A stretch of 10,329 nt of DNA from Sulfurimonas sp. (GTDB lineage Bacteria; Campylobacterota; Campylobacteria; Campylobacterales; Sulfurimonadaceae), in contig JALTUB010000379.1 of the NCBI GenBank assembly GCA_027047745.1, positions 1 to 10,329 of the forward strand, written 5' to 3'. Under the pieces are notes generated by a model. The model saw only the letters and a list, made by a program, of their open reading frames with translations, did no database searches and was not told where the DNA came from. A program made the translations under genes and the position numbers. Below are positions 1-4,516 of the stretch, in pieces (position 1 is the stretch's first letter; the number at the start of each line of letters is the position of its first letter).

Positions 1-216
1 AGAGCAGAATATGAGAGTTATCAAAAATCTTTGCATGACCAGGCTAGTGCTTATGAGTCTACTTATGTTATTGGTGGAATTGAAGGTGAAAAAAGAAAAG
101 CAATTGAAATAGCAGTTAACTTGCTAAAAGCGAATGTAAATATTGAGATTATAAAATTAAGCACAGGATTAACTGACACAGACTTATCAAACCTAACAAA
201 TACGAGGAGCGAATAA
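1..216 (+). CDS. Rpn/PD-(D/E)XK nuclease family 'transposase', C-terminal end (5' part outside window)
   Basis: Frame 1 is open from the first base to the TAA at 214-216, giving 71 visible residues of a protein that begins upstream. The sequence starts RAEYESYQKSL, then has a G-E-K-rich stretch (IEGEKRKAIEIA) and ends in a short helical segment, LLKANVNIEIIKLSTGLTDTDL. This order matches the C-terminal tail of Rpn (recombination-promoting nuclease/putative transposase) proteins: a charged linker followed by an 'iak.ll..g.s.e.I...TGLs...i' segment. The nuclease core and catalytic residues lie outside the window, so activity cannot be judged. A TTG at 31 could be taken for a start, but continuous reading from base 1 and the family match argue against it. 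The 3' end of the gene overlaps the attC-like site at 191-257. Family assignment is fairly likely; function is inferred from the family. Confidence 0.6.
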   Translation, partial: RAEYESYQKSLHDQASAYESTYVIGGIEGEKRKAIEIAVNLLKANVNIEIIKLSTGLTDTDLSNLTNTRSE

Positions 217-257
217 GTTACCTAACGGAAACTTATCGCTCACGACAATCGTTAGAT
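191..257 (+). other. Candidate integron attC recombination site
   Basis: The 67-bp element has the complete attC layout. The R'' box ACCTAAC (191-197, fits RYYYAAC) is followed by a 5-nt spacer (198-202). The L'' arm (203-219) includes GAGCGAATAAGTT at 207-219. A 10-nt loop (220-229) leads to the L' arm (230-244), which includes AACTTATCGCTC at 230-241. A 6-nt spacer (245-250) and the R' box GTTAGAT (251-257, fits GTTRRRY) close it. R'' and R' pair at 6 of 7 positions. The arms pair over 12 bp, with an unpaired A in L'' (near 212) and an unpaired purine near 205-207; extrahelical bases in L'' are characteristic of attC sites. The site overlaps the stop codon of the preceding gene, as attC sites often do. 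No integrase gene is visible. It could be a chance hairpin, but agreement of boxes, spacers and bulges makes that less likely. Confidence 0.6.
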
Positions 258-270
258 GTCAAATTTAAAA

Positions 271-287
271 TATAATTCTGATATAAT
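271..287 (+). promoter_or_regulatory. Promoter of the DUF4160/DUF2442 pair (two tandem TATAAT boxes)
   Basis: Two perfect TATAAT hexamers lie at 271-276 and 282-287, in AT-rich DNA 20-30 nt inside the putative cassette edge and about 28-44 nt before the first ATG. Neither has a convincing -35, which is normal for Campylobacterota sigma-70 promoters. Most integron cassettes are promoterless, with toxin-antitoxin cassettes a known exception, so an internal promoter is informative. Confidence 0.55.
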
Positions 288-314
288 AAACCTACCAAAC
301 TTCAAGGAATAAAA

Positions 315-575
315 ATGCCAGAAATAAGTAGATTTTTAGGTATCAAAATATTTATGTATTTTAATGAACATAATCCTCCACATTTTCATGTTGAGTATAA
401 TGAATACAAAGCGTCAATCAATATAAAAACATTTGGAGTAATGGAAGGAAAACTTCCTTCAAAGGTTTTAGGATTAGTTGTAGAATGGGCAGAAGACCAT
501 CAAAATGAATTATTACAAAATTGGGAAAATATAAAAGAAACTGGAAAGTATATTAAAATTAAACCTTTGGTTTAA
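315..575 (+). CDS. DUF4160 domain protein
   Basis: This 86-residue protein of unknown biochemical function covers the full DUF4160 family length. The diagnostic segment is HNPPHFHVEYNEYKASI at residues 20-36, a His/Pro-rich HxPPHFH motif followed by a short beta strand. The C-terminal half (LPSKVLGLVVEWAEDHQNEL) is the expected amphipathic helix that ends these proteins. No signal peptide or membrane segment is present. The ATG at 315 follows AAGGA at 304-308 with good spacing. The downstream DUF2442 gene starts 16 nt after the stop with its own AAGGA, so the two form an operon. DUF4160 and DUF2442 genes are commonly neighbours and have been regarded as a toxin-antitoxin-like pair. That role is not shown by this sequence, and which partner would be toxic cannot be told. 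Confidence 0.85.
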   Translation: MPEISRFLGIKIFMYFNEHNPPHFHVEYNEYKASINIKTFGVMEGKLPSKVLGLVVEWAEDHQNELLQNWENIKETGKYIKIKPLV

Positions 576-591
576 TTTAAAGGAATAAATT

Positions 592-873
592 ATGTTAAGT
601 ATAATAAATGCAAATTATCAAGATAACTATAAAATATCATTAGAATTTAATGACCATAAAAATGGTGTTGTAGATTTAAAAGATTTTATTTTAAATGGAA
701 AAATAAAACCATTTAAAGAACTCCAAGATATTGAGAAGTTTAAAAAATTTAAAGTAGATTATACATTGAAATGGAATAATGACTTAGATTTAGCACCAGA
801 ATATCTTTATTTTAAAGCCTTTGAAACTGATAATAGTTTAACGGCAAAGTTTCAAGGATGGGGCTACATCTAA
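592..873 (+). CDS. DUF2442 domain protein
   Basis: This 93-residue soluble protein matches DUF2442 over most of its length. An N-terminal strand region (ISLEFNDHKNGVVDLKDFI) gives the family's 'G.vDL..ll' motif. A loop, KPFKELQDIEKFKKFKVDYTL, follows, then the characteristic KWNNDLDLAPEYLYFKA (family pattern 'W.nG.Dl.Pe.LY'). About 20 further residues, ending FQGWGYI, are not typical of the core. The ATG at 592 has AAAGGA at 579-584. The stop codon TAA (871-873) lies within the R'' box of the right attC-like site. The function is unknown. Pairing with DUF4160 suggests the two proteins act together, possibly as a toxin-antitoxin-like or stress module, which is an inference. Confidence 0.85.
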   Translation: MLSIINANYQDNYKISLEFNDHKNGVVDLKDFILNGKIKPFKELQDIEKFKKFKVDYTLKWNNDLDLAPEYLYFKAFETDNSLTAKFQGWGYI

Positions 874-998
874 CAAAACCTTGAAAAAAACAAGTGTACA
901 ATCGGAAATTTTGAGCTTTAAAGTTTCGCATAAAGAGATATAAAAGACAAAACTTTTAAGCCGTTTTACCCACTTGTTTTTCAAGTCGATCGTAGTCT
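868..998 (+). other. attC-like inverted repeat with degenerate R' box
   Basis: The order repeats that of the site at 191-257. R'' ATCTAAC (868-874) is followed by spacer AAAAC (875-879) and L'' arm CTTGAAAAAAACAAGTG (880-896). A 74-nt variable part follows, then L' arm CACTTGTTTTTCAAG (971-985) and spacer TCGATC (986-991). The arms pair over 15 bp with two extra A residues in L''. The 5- and 6-nt spacer lengths equal those of the left site. Where R' is predicted (992-998) the sequence is GTAGTCT, a poor GTTRRRY match. It may be a decayed attC or the outer boundary left by integration at a secondary site. Alternatively it may simply be a hairpin ending the DUF2442 transcript, though no T-run follows. 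Confidence 0.4.
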
Positions 999-1028
999 AC
1001 AAAAATAACATAGTTAGTATATCTTAGC

Positions 1029-1034
1029 TATAAT
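1029..1034 (+). promoter_or_regulatory. -10 box upstream of the mini-ORF transcript
   Basis: A perfect TATAAT at 1029-1034 predicts a start near 1041. That would leave only about 9 nt before the Shine-Dalgarno sequence at 1050. No clear -35 is seen, and the upstream DNA is AT-rich. Confidence 0.5.
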
Positions 1035-1066
1035 TCATTTTAATCTTATAAAGGAGGTGATAGCAC

Positions 1067-1084
1067 ATGAAAAAAATTTTGTAA
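1067..1084 (+). CDS. Five-codon mini-ORF (MKKIL) behind an exceptionally strong Shine-Dalgarno
   Basis: ATG AAA AAA ATT TTG TAA starts 5 nt after a 12-nt perfect anti-16S match (1050-1061), far stronger than the AAGGA sites used by the real genes here. The run of seven A's at 1070-1076 is a potential slippage tract; a -1 shift would extend the product only to about 11 codons. No gene follows closely for which this could be an ordinary leader peptide. It may be a regulatory minigene, the remnant of a longer gene, or chance. Confidence 0.35.
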   Translation: MKKIL

Positions 1085-1310
1085 CTAACCACCCTATCTA
1101 AAAGACAGAATTCCCCTCAATTACAGTTTTCAAGACTTCAAATTCATTTAAGCCTCTTTTACGAGAAGTATGACTTAATGCAAAAAACGGGTAACTGCAT
1201 TCCTTCATTCATATACTTTTTAATAAGCGAATCATTAATGATTGCTACTCTACTATTTAAAAAATCCATTTGGACTCCTTTTTATTCAAGAAGTGTTAAC
1301 TTCTTATTAC

Positions 1311-1316
1311 ATTATA
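1311..1316 (-). promoter_or_regulatory. Possible antisense -10 box within the structured RNA region
   Basis: ATTATA on the + strand gives a perfect TATAAT on the minus strand. A transcript from it would start near 1304 and run leftward, antisense to the hairpins and towards the mini-ORF. One hexamer in AT-rich DNA is weak evidence; it is recorded because of the sense unit it opposes. Confidence 0.2.
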
Positions 1317-1387
1317 AAAGATGCACATAGATTATCTTGTATGCTATGAGTTCTAATGGTGCAATAATTACATAAGTCTTTTTTTAA

Positions 1388-1414
1388 ATCTCGCAATTTT
1401 TGAGGTGTTTTTTT
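1388..1414 (+). terminator. Weak rho-independent terminator
   Basis: ATCTC (1388-1392) can pair with GAGGT (1402-1406), including one G-T pair. G1407 and seven T's (1408-1414) follow. A second, mutually exclusive pairing, TCGCAA (1391-1396) with TTGCGA (1413-1418), spans the T-run. The first reading would end the candidate RNA starting near 1041. The short stem limits confidence. Confidence 0.4.
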
Positions 1415-1495
1415 GCGATAAAAAGAATTAGTATGATTTTTAGGGAATATATGCAGATATATATTAAAAAAAAGTTGTAAATTTATAAGGAATAA

Positions 1496-1582
1496 ATGAA
1501 TGCTATTTTAGAAGTGGTTGCCAATAGGTTGCCAAAGAAAAGTTATATGTGGTTTAAGTGCCGTGTTTTAAGGGTTTGTTGA
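1496..1582 (+). CDS. Possible 28-residue ORF, unrecognised
   Basis: ATG at 1496 follows AAGGA (1487-1491, 'ataaggaataaATG') and reads 28 codons to TGA at 1580-1582. The product begins MNAILEVVANRLPKKS and ends KCRVLRVC; it is basic, with no membrane segment and no family I recognise. It runs head-on towards the 3' end of tRNA-Asn and contains the tandem repeat at 1516-1535. The correct spacing of the ribosome binding site is the only support. It may be a fragment of a lost gene or not a gene. Confidence 0.2.
   Translation: MNAILEVVANRLPKKSYMWFKCRVLRVC
1516..1535. repeat. Tandem 9-bp direct repeat GGTTGCCAA
   Basis: GGTTGCCAA occurs at 1516-1524 and again at 1527-1535, separated by TA, so the period is 11 bp, about one helical turn. 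It lies 53 nt beyond the 3' end of tRNA-Asn. Helically phased repeats of this kind suit binding by a small DNA-binding protein such as an excisionase or regulator, but nothing else supports that here. Confidence 0.5.
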
Positions 1583-1587
1583 TGTTA

Positions 1588-1662
<75 letters not shown>

Positions 1663-1687
1663 ACATTTGAAAGTTTCTCTTAAAAAA

Positions 1688-1765
1688 TGGTGTCAGAGGG
1701 GGGACTCGAACCCCCGACCCCCGGCTTATGAGACCAGTGCTCTAACCAGCTGAGCTACCCTGACA
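1688..1765 (-). tRNA. tRNA-Met (anticodon CAT), probably the elongator
   Basis: Read leftward, the acceptor stem TGTCAGG/CTCTGACA is intact apart from minor wobble. The D-arm reads TAGCTCAGCTGG, the anticodon loop is CTCATAA (anticodon CAT), and the T-arm is GGGGGTTCGAGTCCCCC. CCA is encoded at 1688-1690. Initiator tRNA features (mismatched first pair, GGG/CCC anticodon stem) are absent. The D-arm and loop resemble elongator tRNA-Met. A tRNA-Ile2 with lysidine-modified CAT cannot be fully excluded from sequence alone. It is the first gene of a two-tRNA unit with tRNA-Asn. Confidence 0.92.
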
Positions 1766-1776
1766 TCTTTTAAGTG

Positions 1777-1794
1777 GGTGGAATTATAACCACC
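1777..1794 (-). promoter_or_regulatory. tRNA promoter: TATAAT -10 inside a GGTGG/CCACC inverted repeat
   Basis: On the minus strand TATAAT occupies 1788-1783, predicting a start near 1776, about 11 nt before tRNA-Met. The box sits in the 8-nt centre of a perfect 5-bp inverted repeat (GGTGG 1777-1781, CCACC 1790-1794). The GC-rich stretch between -10 and start is typical of stringently controlled stable-RNA promoters. The symmetry may be a by-product of that, or an operator. Confidence 0.6.
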
Positions 1795-1904
1795 TAAAGC
1801 TTTAAAATTCCTTTGTTTTATATAAAAATTTTATTTTTTGGATATTTCACTACTCTTTACACATCTTATTTACTATTTCATATCTAGCATTAAATCTATT
1901 ATGG

Positions 1905-1910
1905 TAGAAT
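1905..1910 (+). promoter_or_regulatory. Likely groES -10 box
   Basis: TAGAAT at 1905-1910 lies about 40 nt before the groES ATG, in AT-rich DNA without a clear -35. No canonical CIRCE (TTAGCACTC-N9-GAGTGCTAA) is visible. A loose inverted repeat, TAGCAT (1885-1890) and ATGCTA (1927-1932), flanks the box and shares only TAGCA with CIRCE half-sites. HrcA control is therefore not supported by a normal operator. Confidence 0.4.
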
Positions 1911-1949
1911 CGCATTTATAAAATATATGCTAAAAGATAAGGATATTAA

Positions 1950-2210
1950 ATGAACTTTCAACCTCTAGGAAAAAGAGTCTTAGTTAAAAGAGTAGAAGAA
2001 GCTACGACGACTATGTCAGGGATAATTATACCTGATAATGCAAAAGAAAAACCATCTCGTGGTGAAGTAGTTGCAGTTAGTAAAGAAGTAGAAGTATTAG
2101 AAAATGGCAACAATGTTCTTTTTGGGCAATATGCTGGTAACGAAGTTTCATTTAACGGTACAAAATATATGGTACTTGATGTTGATGATATATTTGGAAT
2201 AATAGGTTAA
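1950..2210 (+). CDS. groES: Co-chaperonin GroES
   Basis: GroES (Hsp10) forms the heptameric lid of the GroEL folding chamber in the cytoplasm. The 86 residues begin with the family's PLGKRVLVKR strand. The mobile loop (about residues 17-33) carries SGIIIPD at 23-29, the hydrophobic tripeptide that docks on GroEL apical domains. The core continues GEVVAVSKE, and YMVLDVDDIFGIIG is the usual C-terminal strand. At 86 residues it is about ten shorter than E. coli GroES, as in Helicobacter- and Campylobacter-type relatives that lack extra C-terminal extensions. AAGGA (1939-1943) precedes the ATG. The gene is 11 nt upstream of groEL, in the standard order. Confidence 0.97.
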   Translation: MNFQPLGKRVLVKRVEEATTTMSGIIIPDNAKEKPSRGEVVAVSKEVEVLENGNNVLFGQYAGNEVSFNGTKYMVLDVDDIFGIIG

Positions 2211-2221
2211 GGAATCAAAAA

Positions 2222-3856
2222 ATGGCAAAAGAAATAATATTTTCAGATACAGCTAGAAATGCACTAGCTCGTGGTGTTGAAAAACTAACAGATGCAGTAA
2301 AAGTGACAATGGGACCTCGTGGTCGTAATGTTTTGATAATGAAAAGTTATGGAGTTCCTGTTCTTACAAAGGATGGTGTTTCAGTTGCTCGTGAAGTTGA
2401 GCTACAAGACAAACTAGAAGATATGGGAGCTCAACTTGTAAAAGAAGTTGCGTCAAATACAGCTGATGAAGCTGGTGATGGAACAACAACTGCAACAGTT
2501 TTAGCGAATGCTATCTTTTCAGAAGGTCTTAGAAATATAACAGCTGGAGCAAATCCTGTTGAAGTAAAACGAGGGATGGACAAAGCTTGTGCAGTAATTC
2601 TTGAAAACTTAAAAGATGCTTCTAAGTCTGTAAATGGCAAAAAATATATAGCACAAGTTGCTACTATTTCTGCTAACTCTGATAGTGATATTGGTGATAT
2701 GATTGCAGAAGCTATGGACAGAGTTGGCCAAGATGGTGTTATCACTGTTGAAGAGGCTAAGGGTATCTCTGATGAGCTTGATGTTGTTGAGGGTATGCAG
2801 TTTGATAGGGGTTATTTAAGTCCTTATTTTATTACAAACGCAGAAAAGATGGTAGCTGAGATAGAAAATCCTTGGATACTGCTTGTTGATAGTAAAATAT
2901 CTTCACTAAAAGATTTACTTCCTGTTTTAGAACAAGTTCAAAAGACAAACCGTCCTCTTCTTATCATCGCTGAAGATGTAGAGGGTGAAGCACTTTCAAC
3001 TTTAGTTGTAAACAAACTTCGTGGTGTTTTAAATATTTCTGCTGTTAAAGCTCCTGGTTTTGGCGATAGAAGAAAGGCTATGTTACTTGACATCGCAACT
3101 TTAACTGCTGGAACTGTTATCAGTGAAGAGACTGGGCATACACTTGAGGGTGCAGATATTAATATGCTAGGACAAGCTTCTCGTGTTGTTATTGACAAAG
3201 ACAATACTGTCATCGTAAATGGTGCAGGAGCTGATGAAGCTGTTAAGGCTCGTATAGCAGAAATCAAAGTACAAATAGATGCAACTTCTAGCGAATATGA
3301 CAAAGAAAAACTTCAAGAGCGTTTAGCAAAACTTAGTGGTGGCGTAGCTGTTATCAAAGTTGGTGCTGCAACTGAGACTGAAATGAAAGAGAAAAAAGAT
3401 AGAGTTGATGATGCACTAAGTGCTACAAAAGCTGCTGTTGAAGAGGGAATCATCATAGGTGGTGGAGCTGCCTTGGTTCGTGCTGGTGCTTTGGTAAACT
3501 TAGAGCTTGAAGGTGACCAAAAGATTGGATGTGAAATCATCCTAAGAGCTATAAAAGCACCGATAAAACAGATCGCTCAAAATGCTGGTTTTGATACTGG
3601 TGTTGTGGTAAATGCAATAGTAAATGCAGAAAATAAAAACAGTGGTTTCAATGCTGCTACTGGTGAATATGTTGATATGTTTGAAGAGGGAATAATTGAC
3701 CCTCTTAAAGTTGCTCGTGTGGCACTTACAAATGCAACATCAGTATCTTCAATGCTTCTTACAACTGAAGCTGCTATCTATGAGATACCAGTTGAAACTC
3801 CTGCTGTAGCTGATGCAGGAATGCCTCCACAAATGGGCATGCCAGGGATGATGTAA
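2222..3856 (+). CDS. groEL: Chaperonin GroEL (Hsp60)
   Basis: GroEL is the ATP-driven tetradecameric chaperonin of the cytoplasm. The 544 residues are full length. The ATP site is intact: TMGPRGRNV at 29-37, TKDG at 49-52, GDGTTT at 85-90, the catalytic Asp in RVDDAL (D397, equivalent to E. coli D398) and GGGAAL at 413-418. The apical domain spans about residues 190-375. The tail ends MPPQMGMPGMM, a short Gly/Met-rich version of the GGM tail. The ATG at 2222 is preceded by AAGGAA at 2209-2214, overlapping the groES stop. The next gene starts one base after the stop, an unusual extension of the gro operon. Three long antisense frames over this gene are shadows. Confidence 0.98.
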   Translation: MAKEIIFSDTARNALARGVEKLTDAVKVTMGPRGRNVLIMKSYGVPVLTKDGVSVAREVELQDKLEDMGAQLVKEVASNTADEAGDGTTTATVLANAIFSEGLRNITAGANPVEVKRGMDKACAVILENLKDASKSVNGKKYIAQVATISANSDSDIGDMIAEAMDRVGQDGVITVEEAKGISDELDVVEGMQFDRGYLSPYFITNAEKMVAEIENPWILLVDSKISSLKDLLPVLEQVQKTNRPLLIIAEDVEGEALSTLVVNKLRGVLNISAVKAPGFGDRRKAMLLDIATLTAGTVISEETGHTLEGADINMLGQASRVVIDKDNTVIVNGAGADEAVKARIAEIKVQIDATSSEYDKEKLQERLAKLSGGVAVIKVGAATETEMKEKKDRVDDALSATKAAVEEGIIIGGGAALVRAGALVNLELEGDQKIGCEIILRAIKAPIKQIAQNAGFDTGVVVNAIVNAENKNSGFNAATGEYVDMFEEGIIDPLKVARVALTNATSVSSMLLTTEAAIYEIPVETPAVADAGMPPQMGMPGMM

Positions 3857-3857
3857 G

Positions 3858-4298
3858 ATGACTATAAAAGATTTTATGACAAACCAACATAGAGAGTGCG
3901 ATGCTAAATTGACTTTAGTAGAAGATGCTATCGAGAAAAAAGATTTTGATGAAGCAATGCTTAAGTATATGGAGTTTAAAAATGAGACTCTGCATCACTT
4001 TTCATTAGAAGAAGGTTATCTTTTTCCTATGTTTGAAGAGAGAAGTGGCATGGGAAACATGGGACCAACTCAAGTTATGAGAATGGAACATGACCAAACA
4101 AGAGGTCTTTTCTCAAAAATGGACGAAGCTATTAACAGTAAAGATAGTGATAGATTTTATGGGCTTAGTGATTCTATGCTGATACTTTTGCAACAACATA
4201 ATTCAAAAGAGGAGCAGATGCTTTACACTTTGATACAAAACAATTTTAACTCCGAGAATGATGAGATAGTTAAAAAATTAATGGCAGATGAGTCTTAA
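3858..4298 (+). CDS. Single-domain hemerythrin-like protein
   Basis: This is a 146-residue cytoplasmic four-helix hemerythrin (HHE) protein with a complete set of likely di-iron ligands: H11 (NQHRECD), H46/H47 with E51 (LHHFSLEEGYLFP), H78 (RMEHDQTR), and H114 with E118 (QQHNSKEEQMLY). Such proteins bind O2 or NO, or take part in iron/nitrosative-stress responses. There is no ScdA N-terminal domain, so it is not a full RIC/YtfE iron-sulfur repair protein. The ATG lies one base after the groEL stop, so translation is probably coupled, and an AGGGAT within the groEL end can serve as ribosome binding site. The 3' end overlaps the DUF2249 gene by 11 nt. With DUF2249 and an NnrS-like gene downstream, an NO-related role is plausible but inferred. 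Confidence 0.88.
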   Translation: MTIKDFMTNQHRECDAKLTLVEDAIEKKDFDEAMLKYMEFKNETLHHFSLEEGYLFPMFEERSGMGNMGPTQVMRMEHDQTRGLFSKMDEAINSKDSDRFYGLSDSMLILLQQHNSKEEQMLYTLIQNNFNSENDEIVKKLMADES

Positions 4299-4515
4299 AC
4301 AGATTATTTTAAATGTAAGTGAGCTTGAAGCTCCTTACCCGCTTATTGAAGCATCTAAAGCCATTAAAGAACTAAAAAATGAAGAGGAACTAATCTTTAT
4401 ACATAGAATGTTTCCTTGTAAACTTCAAAATGTTTTAGAAAAGTTTGAGTGTAAATCTGAGGTTCTAAAAGATGAAGAAAACTATTTTGAGATGAAGATT
4501 ACAAGGAATTTATAA
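4288..4515 (+). CDS. DUF2249 domain protein (TusA-like fold)
   Basis: The 75 residues cover one DUF2249 domain, a small alpha/beta fold related to TusA/SirA. The opening ILNVSELEAPYPLIEASKAIKEL fits the family pattern 'lDvR.lepp.Pl..il.al..L', followed by the strand ELIFIHRMFPCKLQNVLEKF. The single Cys (PCKL) is not at the TusA active position (CPxP), so sulfur transfer is not indicated. The start lies inside the hemerythrin gene (ATGAGTCTTAA, 11-nt overlap), indicating coupled translation. DUF2249 genes often accompany hemerythrin-like, NnrS and nitric-oxide reductase genes. The molecular role is unknown. Confidence 0.8.
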   Translation: MSLKQIILNVSELEAPYPLIEASKAIKELKNEEELIFIHRMFPCKLQNVLEKFECKSEVLKDEENYFEMKITRNL

Positions 4516-4516
4516 A

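Larger units (their letters stand above)
252..992 (+). mobile_element. Candidate gene cassette carrying DUF4160 + DUF2442
   Basis: In an integron, recombination cuts after the G of GTTRRRY. The cassette would therefore run from T252, just inside the left R' box, to about G992 in the right attC-like site. It carries one promoter and two small genes facing the same way, and the second stop codon falls inside the R'' box, giving a compact layout. GTTAGATG at 251-258 is exactly complementary to CATCTAAC at 867-874, as expected for a left boundary and the cassette's own R''. The cassette is visibly more AT-rich than groEL. The right R' box is poor, so the right boundary is uncertain. This is an inference from structure. 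Confidence 0.4.
1041..1414 (+). ncRNA. Candidate structured RNA with a five-codon leader ORF
   Basis: A promoter (TATAAT 1029-1034) and a weak terminator (1388-1414) bracket about 370 nt without a real gene. Near the 5' end lie AAAGGAGGTGAT (1050-1061), complementary over 12 nt to the usual 16S rRNA 3' end, and the mini-ORF at 1067-1084. Possible hairpins follow: AATGCA/TGCATT (1177-1201), AGC-AATCA/TGATT-GCT around a perfect 14-nt palindrome (1226-1246), AAGAAGT/ACTTCTT with a 4-nt loop (1288-1305), and AAGAT/ATCTT (1318-1338). CTAACCACC just after the mini-ORF, and CTCCTTT at 1275-1281, could each mask the Shine-Dalgarno sequence. I find no tmRNA, RNase P, 6S or SRP RNA signatures. In DNA this AT-rich some hairpins will be chance, so the RNA itself is a hypothesis. 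Confidence 0.35.

Noticed and set aside
31..216. Complete small 61-residue gene starting at TTG 31
   Set aside because: The frame is open to the left edge, and the residues before 31 fit the Rpn C-terminal pattern, so it is the end of a longer gene.
1050..1061. Fragment of a 16S rRNA 3' end in reverse orientation
   Set aside because: Complementarity stops after the 12 nt that form the anti-Shine-Dalgarno region; the next bases do not continue into 16S sequence.
1885..1932. TAGCAT...ATGCTA as a CIRCE operator
   Set aside because: The halves are 36 nt apart instead of 9 and share only about five bases with CIRCE half-sites.
2431..3540. Three long minus-strand ORFs inside groEL
   Set aside because: They are antisense shadows of a strongly conserved gene, have Ser/Ala-rich compositions with no family features, and lack ribosome binding sites.
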